Below, piece after piece: positions 1-6,011 of a stretch of DNA of 9,452 nucleotides. The position numbers and the translations under genes are program-made. A model generated the notes under the pieces. It was not told the DNA's origin. It was given only the letters and a program-made list of their open reading frames with translations, and made no database searches. This DNA is from Clostridia bacterium. GTDB lineage: Bacteria > Bacillota > Clostridia > Christensenellales > Aristaeellaceae. The stretch is taken from NCBI GenBank assembly GCA_030526935.1, contig JAUNBY010000098.1, positions 1 to 9,452 of the forward strand, written 5' to 3'. Position 1 is the first letter of the stretch. The number at the start of each line of letters is the position of its first letter.

Positions 1-96
1 GCCCGCCACAACGCCCGCCATCAAAGGCTCTTATGCAAGCGAATGGAGTACGCGGGAAACGTATTCATATCCCCGGGAGGCGTCAAATGCACGTAG
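1..96 (+). CDS. Possible 3' end of an upstream gene (partial)
   Basis: Frame 1 is open from the window edge to a TAG at 94-96, giving about 31 residues that end in ...NVFISPGGVKCT. The stop would overlap the trmL start by 10 nt, a common arrangement in tightly packed operons. Third codon positions in this frame are mostly G or C, as in the neighbouring genes, and more so than in frames 2 and 3. I do not recognise the protein from this short tail. The other frames are also open here, so the call rests only on codon bias and the overlap geometry. It could be plain upstream non-coding sequence. Confidence 0.25.
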   Translation, partial: ARHNARHQRLLCKRMEYAGNVFISPGGVKCT

Positions 97-596
97 TTCT
101 CGTCAATCCGGAAATACCGCAAAACACCGGAAACATCGCACGCACCTGCGCGGCGACGGGATTATATCTGCACCTGATAAAGCCGCTTGGCTTTTCGCTC
201 GACGACAGGTATATGAAAAGGGCGGGGCTTGACTACTGGCATATGGCGAAGGTCGAGGTTCACGAAAGCTGGCGCGACTTCAGAAATACATACCCGTCGG
301 CTGAAATGTACTTTTTTACGACAAAGGCCAAGAAGACATACGTGCAGTTCGAGTATCCCGACGACGCGTTTCTGGTCTTCGGGCGCGAGACGAAGGGGCT
401 TGACGAGGACATGCTCATTTGTCACATCGACCGCTGCGCGCGCATACCCATGATGGTGGACGCGAGGAGCCTCAATTTGTCCAATTCCGTCGCGGTGGTC
501 GTCTACGAGGCGCTGAGACAGCATGATTTTAAAGGATTATCGCTCGAGGGCGAAATGCACGGGACGGCTGCCGGGAACTGGATTGACTATGTTTGA
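87..596 (+). CDS. trmL: tRNA (cytidine(34)-2'-O)-methyltransferase TrmL (SPOUT family)
   Basis: TrmL transfers a methyl group from S-adenosylmethionine to the 2'-OH of the wobble nucleotide (C34 or cmnm5U34) of leucine tRNAs in the cytoplasm. The 169-residue protein is about the normal length for this minimal SPOUT enzyme. All three SpoU motifs are visible: NPEIPQNTGNIART near residues 7-20, LVFGRETKGLDEDM near 96-109, and ARSLNLSNSVAVVVYEALRQ near 126-145. Together these form the trefoil-knot SAM site. The start at 87 is chosen because GGGAGG (75-80) lies 6 nt upstream and the protein then begins MHVVLVNPEIPQNTGN, as in the family. The in-frame ATG at 33 would add 18 residues unlike the family and has no good ribosome site. 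It is the first complete gene of a plus-strand series leading to asd and dapA. Confidence 0.93.
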   Translation: MHVVLVNPEIPQNTGNIARTCAATGLYLHLIKPLGFSLDDRYMKRAGLDYWHMAKVEVHESWRDFRNTYPSAEMYFFTTKAKKTYVQFEYPDDAFLVFGRETKGLDEDMLICHIDRCARIPMMVDARSLNLSNSVAVVVYEALRQHDFKGLSLEGEMHGTAAGNWIDYV

Positions 597-645
597 AACC
601 AAATGAATAAGGAAAGCGTCTAAGGGCAAAAGGAGTTTGATCGAC

Positions 646-873
646 ATGAGTAAAATGCTCACCAAGCGTGAATTGACGCGCAAGCGCGCCTGGTATCGCG
701 CCTTGAACGGCTTTATGGACTTCTTTGGTTCCATCGCCAGCTTTATAATCATACTTTTATGCGTGGCGCTTCTCGTGACGCTCATCGGGTGGTTCAGAAC
801 CGACGCCCAGACGACTTTTCAGTCCGTCGAGTCGGTCGTCATCAATTCCATCGTCAATCCCGATACAGAATAA
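646..873 (+). CDS. Small single-pass membrane protein, unknown function
   Basis: A 75-residue protein begins with a basic, hydrophilic N-terminus (MSKMLTKRELTRKRAWYRAL). One strongly hydrophobic helix follows at about residues 28-49 (IASFIIILLCVALLVTLIGW), then a short polar tail ending NPDTE. The positive-inside rule predicts a cytoplasmic N-terminus and an external C-terminus. The start at 646 is preferred because AAGGAG (630-635) is 10 nt upstream; the in-frame TTG at 637 sits only 1 nt from that site. It lies 49 nt after trmL and 41 nt before asd with no visible terminator, so it is probably co-transcribed with them. I do not recognise a family. No motif points to a function. Confidence 0.75.
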   Translation: MSKMLTKRELTRKRAWYRALNGFMDFFGSIASFIIILLCVALLVTLIGWFRTDAQTTFQSVESVVINSIVNPDTE

Positions 874-914
874 AGGCGCACACCCTGGAATAGGATTTCA
901 AGGAGGTCAATCAA

Positions 915-1997
915 ATGAGGAAGTATTCCGTAGCCATAGTCGGCGCGACCGGCATGGTGGGGCAGAGATATACGTCGCTTCTGGCGGGGCATCCGTGGTT
1001 TGAAATAAAGGCTCTCGCCGCGAGTCCCCGCTCGGCGGGCAAGGCATATGAGGAAGCGGTTCAGGGGCGCTGGGCTTTCGAGTGGCCCATACCCGAAGGC
1101 GTGATTGGAATGAACGTCATGGACGCGACGGACGTCGAGGGAGTCACGAAAGACGTGGACTTCGTTTTCTGCGCCGTAGACATGCCCAAGGACGAGATAC
1201 GCGCGCTCGAGGAGAAGTACGCCAGGACCGAAACCCCCGTGGTGTCGAACAACTCCGCCTTCCGCTATACACCCGACATACCCATGATGATTCCCGAGGT
1301 CAACCCCGGGCACATGCAGGTCATACCCTCCCAGCGCAAGCGCCTGGGAACGAAGACGGGCTTCATCACCTGCAAGCCCAATTGCTCGATACAGGGCTAT
1401 GTGCCGGCGCTGACGCCGCTGAGGGAATTCGGCGTCGCGAAGATTTCGGTTTGCACCTATCAGGCCATATCGGGAGCGGGCAAGACGTTTGAAAGATGGC
1501 CCGAGATGGTCGATAACGTAATACCCTACATAGGCGGCGAGGAGCACAAAAGCGAGGTGGAGCCTCTCAAGATATGGGGCAAGGTCGATCAGGGCGAGAT
1601 AAAGCCCGCCGAGCGCCCGATTATAAGCGCACAGTGCTACCGCGTCGCCGCGAGCGACGGGCATATGGCGGCGGTATCGGTGTCGTTTGACAAAAAGCCC
1701 CCCATCGACGAGATACGCTCGCTGTGGGATTCCTACGAGGGACTTCCCCAGAAATATAAGCTTCCAAGCGCCCCCGAGAAGTTTTTGACCTATTTCGACC
1801 AGCCCGACCGCCCGCAGACCCGCCTCGACCGCGATTTGTACGACGGCATGGGCGTATCGATAGGCCGCCTTCGCGAGGATAATATATTCGACTATAAATT
1901 CGTATCGCTGTCCCACAATACCCTGAGGGGCGCGGCGGGCGGCTCCGTCGAGACGGCGGAACTCCTCTGCCACGAGGGATACATTCCACATAAATAA
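915..1997 (+). CDS. asd: Aspartate-semialdehyde dehydrogenase (archaeal/eukaryotic-type branch)
   Basis: This enzyme reduces 4-aspartyl phosphate to L-aspartate 4-semialdehyde with NADPH. That is the branch point to lysine/diaminopimelate, threonine and methionine. The Rossmann nucleotide loop is at residues 9-18 (VGATGMVGQR). The catalytic cysteine is C157 in CKPNCSIQ, a GAGK motif lies at 187-190, and the substrate Arg and general-base His are in RVAASDGH (R243, H250). At 360 residues, and with the SVSFDKKPPIDEI segment, it fits the archaeal/fungal-type subgroup (TIGR00978-like) rather than the E. coli type. AGGAGG (901-906) is 8 nt before the ATG. dapA follows 46 nt downstream, so the two steps that commit aspartate to the diaminopimelate pathway sit together. 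Isoleucine is encoded mainly by ATA (16 of 23 codons). Confidence 0.95.
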   Translation: MRKYSVAIVGATGMVGQRYTSLLAGHPWFEIKALAASPRSAGKAYEEAVQGRWAFEWPIPEGVIGMNVMDATDVEGVTKDVDFVFCAVDMPKDEIRALEEKYARTETPVVSNNSAFRYTPDIPMMIPEVNPGHMQVIPSQRKRLGTKTGFITCKPNCSIQGYVPALTPLREFGVAKISVCTYQAISGAGKTFERWPEMVDNVIPYIGGEEHKSEVEPLKIWGKVDQGEIKPAERPIISAQCYRVAASDGHMAAVSVSFDKKPPIDEIRSLWDSYEGLPQKYKLPSAPEKFLTYFDQPDRPQTRLDRDLYDGMGVSIGRLREDNIFDYKFVSLSHNTLRGAAGGSVETAELLCHEGYIPHK

Positions 1998-2000
1998 ACA

Positions 2001-2039
2001 CCTTACCTCCGCAACGTTTCATCCGACGTTATAAGGAGG
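2001..2039 (+). promoter_or_regulatory. Hairpin that could mask the dapA ribosome binding site
   Basis: In the 46-nt gap between asd and dapA, CCTCC (2006-2010) is complementary to the GGAGG of the dapA ribosome site (2035-2039). AACGT (2013-2017) is complementary to ACGTT (2026-2030). The two stems stack around a small interior loop (GC against ATAA) and close an 8-nt loop. A second, exclusive pairing, CCTTA (2001-2005) with TAAGG (2032-2036), would also cover the site. In the mRNA this could limit ribosome access to dapA. That role is inferred; only the complementarity is seen. Confidence 0.4.
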
Positions 2040-2043
2040 CTGT

Positions 2044-2925
2044 ATGTCCTTTATATTTAAAGGAGCGGGCGTGGCGCTGGTCACGCCCTTTGTTTCAGGC
2101 GGCGTGAATTTTGAACTTATGGGAGAACTCATTGACCGGCAGATAGATGCCGGTATAGACGCCATACTCCCTCTTGGCACGACCGGAGAACCCTGCACCA
2201 TGACGGTCGCGGAAAGACATGATGTCGCGGAATACTGCGTAAAGCGCGTTTCATCGCGCGTACCGGTAATAACGGGATGCGGCGGCAACGATACCCGCGA
2301 GTGCGTCGAAATGGCTGAACGCATGCAGGACTGCGGGTCGGACGCGCTCTTAGTCGTCACGCCTTACTACAACCGCGCGACCCAACAGGGGCTTATAGCG
2401 CACTATACCGCCATCGCCGACGCGGTTTCGATTCCAATAATGATGTATAACGTCCCCTCGAGAACGGGCGTCAACATGACGAGCGAAACCGCCGCCACGC
2501 TCTCCCTCCATCCGCGAATCCGCGCCTATAAGCAGGCGAGCGAGTCAATAGAGCAGTTGGCGCGGGACGCGAGGCTTTTAAAAGACGCCTTCGTATTCGC
2601 GGGAAACGACCATATGGCGCTGGCGGCGCTGGCGGTTGGCGCAATGGGCGTAGTTTCGGTCGCCGCGAACATAGACCCTATCTCCGTCGTGGCGCTTACC
2701 CGCGCCTTTTTCGCGGGAGACATGGCGCTGGCCCGTGACATGCAAACGAGAGTCGCCACATTGTCAGAAGCGCTTTTTTGTGAGGTAAGCCCCATACCCT
2801 GTAAGGCCGCGCTTGAGATTATGGGCTATACCGTCGGCCATCCCCGCCTGCCGCTCACGCCCGCGAGCGACGAGGCGAGGCGCAGGCTGACAAACGCGCT
2901 CTCTGCGCTTGGGATTAATCGCTAA
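2044..2925 (+). CDS. dapA: 4-hydroxy-tetrahydrodipicolinate synthase (DHDPS)
   Basis: DapA condenses pyruvate with aspartate semialdehyde, the product of the gene just upstream, to form 4-hydroxy-tetrahydrodipicolinate. This feeds lysine, meso-diaminopimelate for peptidoglycan and, in spore formers, dipicolinate. The 293-residue TIM-barrel protein has the usual length. The E. coli active-site residues align with an offset of +2: T46/T47 in PLGTTGE, Y109 in VTPYYNRATQQG, Y135 and R140 in YNVPSRTG, and Schiff-base K163 in AYKQAS. Around the lysine the family usually has GIKEA, so AYKQAS is somewhat divergent. Of the lysine-inhibition residues of the E. coli enzyme, N82 and E86 have counterparts, but the H53 and H56 positions are V55 and R58. 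Strong lysine feedback is therefore doubtful (inference). AAGGAGG (2033-2039) is 4 nt before the ATG and may be hidden in a hairpin. Confidence 0.94.
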   Translation: MSFIFKGAGVALVTPFVSGGVNFELMGELIDRQIDAGIDAILPLGTTGEPCTMTVAERHDVAEYCVKRVSSRVPVITGCGGNDTRECVEMAERMQDCGSDALLVVTPYYNRATQQGLIAHYTAIADAVSIPIMMYNVPSRTGVNMTSETAATLSLHPRIRAYKQASESIEQLARDARLLKDAFVFAGNDHMALAALAVGAMGVVSVAANIDPISVVALTRAFFAGDMALARDMQTRVATLSEALFCEVSPIPCKAALEIMGYTVGHPRLPLTPASDEARRRLTNALSALGINR

Positions 2926-2988
2926 TCAGAACGCCGGCCGAAAAAGAATGAAGAGTCAGAAACCCTCTTGCGCGGTTCACTGTTAAGG

Positions 2989-3019
2989 ATGACAAAAGCC
3001 CGTTTGCGCATGATATAAT
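2989..3019 (+). promoter_or_regulatory. Possible upstream promoter with extended -10
   Basis: TGATATAAT (3011-3019) is a perfect TATAAT preceded by the TGn of an extended -10. The -35 is weak: ATGACA at 2989-2994 with a 19-nt spacer, or TGACAA at 2990-2995 with 18 nt. It would lie upstream of the stronger promoter at 3033-3061 and serve the same small gene. Confidence 0.4.
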
Positions 3020-3032
3020 AATCCCGAAGGTA

Positions 3033-3061
3033 TTGAAAACTTAATCTCTATAGGTTACAAT
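3033..3061 (+). promoter_or_regulatory. Sigma-A type promoter for the Spo0A-like gene
   Basis: TTGAAA (3033-3038) and TACAAT (3056-3061) are separated by exactly 17 nt, and each differs from the vegetative consensus at one base. The start of transcription would be near 3068. That leaves a leader of about 29 nt that contains the AAGGAG ribosome site (3083-3088). The small gene at 3097 thus appears to be an independent unit rather than the last gene of the asd-dapA series. Confidence 0.7.
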
Positions 3062-3096
3062 AAACGAGCACATACCATTGAGAAGGAGAAACTGAT

Positions 3097-3333
3097 ATGA
3101 ATATGGATGATATCTACAGGCAAATCGCCCAGGCGCACGGCGTAACGGAGGAACAGGTAAAGCGCGATATGCAGGACGCGATAAGCGAGGCTTACGAAAA
3201 CCCCGGCGACGAAGTTACCAGCGCCAGGCAAAGAAAAGTGCCTCGCGAGGGAGAGGTACCCACCACGGAGGAGTTTTTAAAGTATTGCGCAAAACAGCTC
3301 GCCGACATGGATGAAATATCCGGCAAGGAGTAA
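3097..3333 (+). CDS. Small Spo0A C-terminal-domain-like protein
   Basis: This is a 78-residue acidic protein. Residues 5-34 (DIYRQIAQAHGVTEEQVKRD, continuing through AISEAYENP) resemble the helix-turn-helix part of the Spo0A effector domain, where LYPDIAKKFNTTASRVERAI leads into AIEVAW. Short stand-alone proteins of this kind occur in clostridia and are usually annotated as Spo0A-domain proteins. There is no receiver domain, so phosphorelay control of the normal kind cannot apply. The second half (VPREGEVPTTEEFLKYCAKQL) is predicted helical and has no counterpart I recognise. AAGGAG (3083-3088) lies 8 nt before the chosen ATG; a second in-frame ATG at 3103 is less well spaced. It has its own promoter and a hairpin downstream. 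A DNA-binding role is inferred from the resemblance and could be wrong. Confidence 0.65.
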   Translation: MNMDDIYRQIAQAHGVTEEQVKRDMQDAISEAYENPGDEVTSARQRKVPREGEVPTTEEFLKYCAKQLADMDEISGKE

Positions 3334-3382
3334 ATCCCCGCCGGAAAATGGATACACGTATTACCCAACTGTGCCAAGACGA

Positions 3383-3406
3383 GCCGTTCGCGAAACTGCG
3401 AACGGC
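3383..3406. terminator. Hairpin between convergent genes
   Basis: GCCGTTCGC (3383-3391) and GCGAACGGC (3398-3406) form a perfect 9-bp stem with a 6-nt loop. It lies 49 nt after the Spo0A-like gene and 6 nt beyond the stop of the EamA gene that comes from the other side. The plus-strand flank AATTGTTT is mildly T-rich, and the minus-strand flank is less so. It is a plausible but weak terminator, possibly serving both directions. Confidence 0.6.
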
Positions 3407-3412
3407 AATTGT

Positions 3413-4288
3413 TTAAACGCTGCGGCGGTTGACTATGAATATGCTTATGAGGACTATAGCGCCGCCGAGAATTTGCATGGGCATCATGGTCTCGCCCAGA
3501 AGCAGCACGCCGCCGATTACCGCGCTCAGAGGGTTGATGTTTATAAAAAGCGCGGCCTTGAAAGGCTCGAGCACCTTTATCGTCTGATTGTAGAGAAGGT
3601 AGGCTACGACGGAGCACAACACGGACAGGTATACGGCCATAATCCACCCTATGGGCGCTACCGCCGCCCAGTCGATAGGCTCTGTCATGGCGCAGGGTAT
3701 GAGCGTGACGGTGGCTATGACGGTTTGCCAGAATGTCACGTAAAGGCTCGTGTGCTTGCGCATAAGGCCGTCGGCAAGCTCTATAAAGCCTACCCAGCAA
3801 AAACACGCGCATATTATGTAAATATTGCCGATGAGCGTGTCGCTTCCTTCGCCGGAGGAATAGCGCACGATTATATATACCCCGACGAGCGATAATACCG
3901 AACCCATGTAGCATATCGCGGGATACTTCCTGTGCCGCAAGGCGCGTCCGACAAACAGCGTCAGGGCGGGTATGGACGCGATTATAAGGGAAGCGGTGGA
4001 CGCCGAGGTGTTTTGAAGGCCCTTGTATTCGAATAAAAAGTAGAGCGTTATGCCCAGAACCGCCGACATGAATATCTTGAAAAAATCGGCGCGGGGAAGG
4101 GCGAAGTCGCCCTTTTTTTTGAAGTATATGGGCGCGAGTATGACGCTCGCGAGCGCAAAGCGAACGAACGCCAGCGAAAACGGTTGAAAGCCGTTTTCAA
4201 GCGCCAGCTTCGAAGCTATGAACGACAGTCCCCAAAGCACGTTTACAAACGATATCGATATATACGCCCTTGTTTTTTCAGACAGCAT
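3413..4288 (-). CDS. EamA/DMT-family transporter, probable metabolite exporter
   Basis: This 291-residue integral membrane protein has about ten hydrophobic helices arranged as two EamA repeats, the standard length and architecture of the drug/metabolite transporter superfamily. The first repeat shows FVNVLWGLSFIASKLAL near residues 14-30 and an ASTASLI segment near 96-102. The second ends with ININPLSAVIGGVLLLGE (249-266) and QILGGAIVLISIFIV (272-286), the typical closing motif. Such proteins export or take up small metabolites, but the substrate cannot be told from sequence. AGGAGG (complement of 4296-4301) lies 7 nt before the ATG, inside the preceding gene, and the coding regions overlap by 11 nt. 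It is the last gene of the operon that starts with phosphofructokinase. Confidence 0.88.
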   Translation of the reverse strand: MLSEKTRAYISISFVNVLWGLSFIASKLALENGFQPFSLAFVRFALASVILAPIYFKKKGDFALPRADFFKIFMSAVLGITLYFLFEYKGLQNTSASTASLIIASIPALTLFVGRALRHRKYPAICYMGSVLSLVGVYIIVRYSSGEGSDTLIGNIYIICACFCWVGFIELADGLMRKHTSLYVTFWQTVIATVTLIPCAMTEPIDWAAVAPIGWIMAVYLSVLCSVVAYLLYNQTIKVLEPFKAALFININPLSAVIGGVLLLGETMMPMQILGGAIVLISIFIVNRRSV

Positions 4289-5444
4289 TTAATTGCCTCC
4301 TGCGATTATTAGCGATATACGCCGCGAGAGTGAAAGCACACGATGCGATTATCGACGGCCAGGCGTCGGCGTCCTGCGTTTCAGCGGCGCTTTCGCGGCC
4401 TCGAGGAACGCCGCCATATGTCAATGAAAGCCCCGTCGCCTCGTCGATAGCCGTCAACAGCGCGCCCTCGAGGTTGAAGGATGAAGAGTATATATCATCG
4501 CTTCTGACGACTATAATAGCCTCTTCGCTCTCAACCAGCACGTCGCCGCCCGAAAGCTCCGCCTCGGGAAGAACGTCCGTACCCGATATGCGAAAATCTA
4601 TGCGGGAATGCCTCTCGGCGAGTTTTTGCATATATCCGACGGCCCACGGATACGATTCGCCAGACGCACATATCTGACTGACCGTTATGTCCTGCGGGAG
4701 ATTGCCGAAGGAGATTAAGGCGTCATCCGATATATCGGTCACGCGTTGGGGCGTCGTGTCGATTATAGCGTAGTTCGCGGGAAGAAGCGCCGATAATATC
4801 GCGAACGCCAGCAATACCGCGACCGGGGCTATCCTCGTTCGCAAGCCTCCAAATCCCGCCATGACGCAAAAAGCGGTTCCAAGCGCCAACAGCGGAAGAC
4901 CCGTGCGCATATCGAACAGACCTTCTCCAAAGGCTACGGGAGCTATGGAGGGTGAGAATTCGGGTATAATCTGTATTATGAACGAAGCGACGACGCTTAA
5001 CAATACCCCGTATTTCTCAAAGCGATACGCGAAGAACATGGACATCGACAATAAGAAATGGCTCCGGCACAGGACGCCAGCCGAATATGAAAGCCCGTAG
5101 CCCTCGGGCCACGTAAGGCGCGAGAGCATGTATATGAATCCGCATAGCATCGCGTTGAGCGTCACGGCCGCAAGCGTCCGCGAACAAACGGGGCGCCACG
5201 TCTCTACGGAAAGCGTCCGCAATTTGACGTCTACGCCGTATTTTCTGTCGCGGCTGAACGCTTCGCGGGCGGACAAAGCCGTTGCGAACGACAGGTACAC
5301 GGGAATGAAAAGCGAGAAAAGATATTTCTGTTCCAGTGAAAACGAGGCGGCGAGCGCGACTGTCAGCGCGAAGCCGGCCGCGTAGAGATAAAGCGCGGGG
5401 CCGCTCGCCATCTCAATCAGCTTTCGCGCGTATATATATGACAT
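4278..5444 (-). CDS. GldF-like permease fused to a short GldG-like extracytoplasmic domain
   Basis: A 388-residue membrane protein. Residues 16-200 hold about six hydrophobic helices like an ABC-2/GldF-type permease. A helix at about 206-223 is then followed by DTTPQRVTDISDDALISF, where GldG-type proteins (ABC_transp_aux domain) have DLTxxxLYTLSDxT. Further GldG-like landmarks follow: LPQDITVSQI, YMQKLAERHSRIDFRISGTD, GGDVLVESEEAIIVVRSDDIY and NLEGALLTAIDEAT. A last helix lies at about 362-378. The GldG part is much shorter than in usual members. The start at 5444 is set by GGAGG 6 nt upstream; an in-frame TTG at 5486 has no such site. It overlaps the ATPase-like gene by 32 nt and the EamA gene by 11 nt. 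The family assignment is pattern recognition and the substrate is unknown. Confidence 0.7.
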   Translation of the reverse strand: MSYIYARKLIEMASGPALYLYAAGFALTVALAASFSLEQKYLFSLFIPVYLSFATALSAREAFSRDRKYGVDVKLRTLSVETWRPVCSRTLAAVTLNAMLCGFIYMLSRLTWPEGYGLSYSAGVLCRSHFLLSMSMFFAYRFEKYGVLLSVVASFIIQIIPEFSPSIAPVAFGEGLFDMRTGLPLLALGTAFCVMAGFGGLRTRIAPVAVLLAFAILSALLPANYAIIDTTPQRVTDISDDALISFGNLPQDITVSQICASGESYPWAVGYMQKLAERHSRIDFRISGTDVLPEAELSGGDVLVESEEAIIVVRSDDIYSSSFNLEGALLTAIDEATGLSLTYGGVPRGRESAAETQDADAWPSIIASCAFTLAAYIANNRRRQLNAV

Positions 5445-6009
5445 TTTCCGCCTCCGTATTTTTTCCCTTAAGGTCTTTTTGCGCAACCACCAGGGCTATC
5501 GAGCGCGCGTCATTGATATTTTGCGCGGCGGTCAGCGCCGCCTTAACGTCGTCGGTCGCCCATATAAGCACTTCCGGGTCGCCGATAAGAGCCTGAGATA
5601 TATCGGCGCGAAACCTGTCGCCCGCGTCCATGAGGCCGAGGCGTTGATTCCTGGCGCGGGTCAGATCCAACTGATCGAGGACGCGCGAAATCTCCGCGTC
5701 GACATACCGCCCCGGCACGCCCTGTACGCGGGCGACGAACAGCAGCCAGTCCGAGAGCTTTATTTCGGGGTATCCGACGGGATTTGCCGGAATGAAGGCT
5801 ATATGCCCCTTCGCGTCGACAGGGCGGCTGTTCATATCCACCCCGCATATCTCCACATGACCTTCGAACGGCCCTGCTCCCGCGAGCGCCAGCGCCAGCG
5901 CGTCGCGGTCAAAATTGCCGGGCGGAGCCAATATGCTCCTGCCCGACGGGGGTATCGTAAACGACATGGGTAAGAGACCCTTTGTATGAAAATCAATGGC
6001 GCTTATCAC
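5413..6009 (-). CDS. Degenerate ABC-transporter ATPase-like protein lacking catalytic motifs
   Basis: This 198-residue protein follows the layout of a GldA/CcmA-type ABC ATPase from end to end. It has MSFTIPPSG (15-23), AGAGPFEGHVEICGVDM (43-59), GHIAFIPANPVGYPEIKLSDWLLFVARVQGV (68-98), a helical stretch to LDLTRAR (114-120), and ISQALIGDPEVLIW (137-150). The catalytic pieces are gone. Where GxxGxGKST should be it reads APPGNFDRDA (28-37); the signature is MDAGDRFR (127-134); Walker B is LIWATDD (148-154) without the DE pair; and no H-loop His is present near LVVAQKDL. ATP hydrolysis is therefore unlikely. The start is GTG at 6009 with GGAG 7 nt upstream inside the end of the phosphofructokinase gene, 2 nt after its stop. 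It overlaps the permease-like gene by 32 nt, so the two products probably work together. Confidence 0.75.
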   Translation of the reverse strand: MISAIDFHTKGLLPMSFTIPPSGRSILAPPGNFDRDALALALAGAGPFEGHVEICGVDMNSRPVDAKGHIAFIPANPVGYPEIKLSDWLLFVARVQGVPGRYVDAEISRVLDQLDLTRARNQRLGLMDAGDRFRADISQALIGDPEVLIWATDDVKAALTAAQNINDARSIALVVAQKDLKGKNTEAENVIYIRAKAD

Positions 6010-6011
6010 GT

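Noticed and set aside
819..1991. Long open frame (390 codons) on the minus strand opposite asd
   Set aside because: It is a mirror of the asd coding frame caused by GC-rich third positions; asd has all family motifs and the reverse frame shows none.
2951..2969. AAGAG...CTCTT inverted repeat after dapA as a terminator
   Set aside because: It has only 5 bp, a 9-nt loop and no T-run after it; too weak to call.
3311..3895. Plus-strand open frame overlapping the Spo0A-like gene end and the EamA gene
   Set aside because: It has no ribosome site, an odd composition, and lies opposite a clear transporter gene.
5445..5486. Upstream TTG start for the permease-like gene (14 extra residues, very basic)
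   Set aside because: No ribosome site at the right distance; GGAGG lies 6 nt before the ATG at 5444.
5413..6009. Calling the ATPase-like gene a pseudogene
   Set aside because: The frame is intact over the full fold, and start, ribosome site and overlaps are well formed, so I kept it as a coding gene with lost catalytic motifs.
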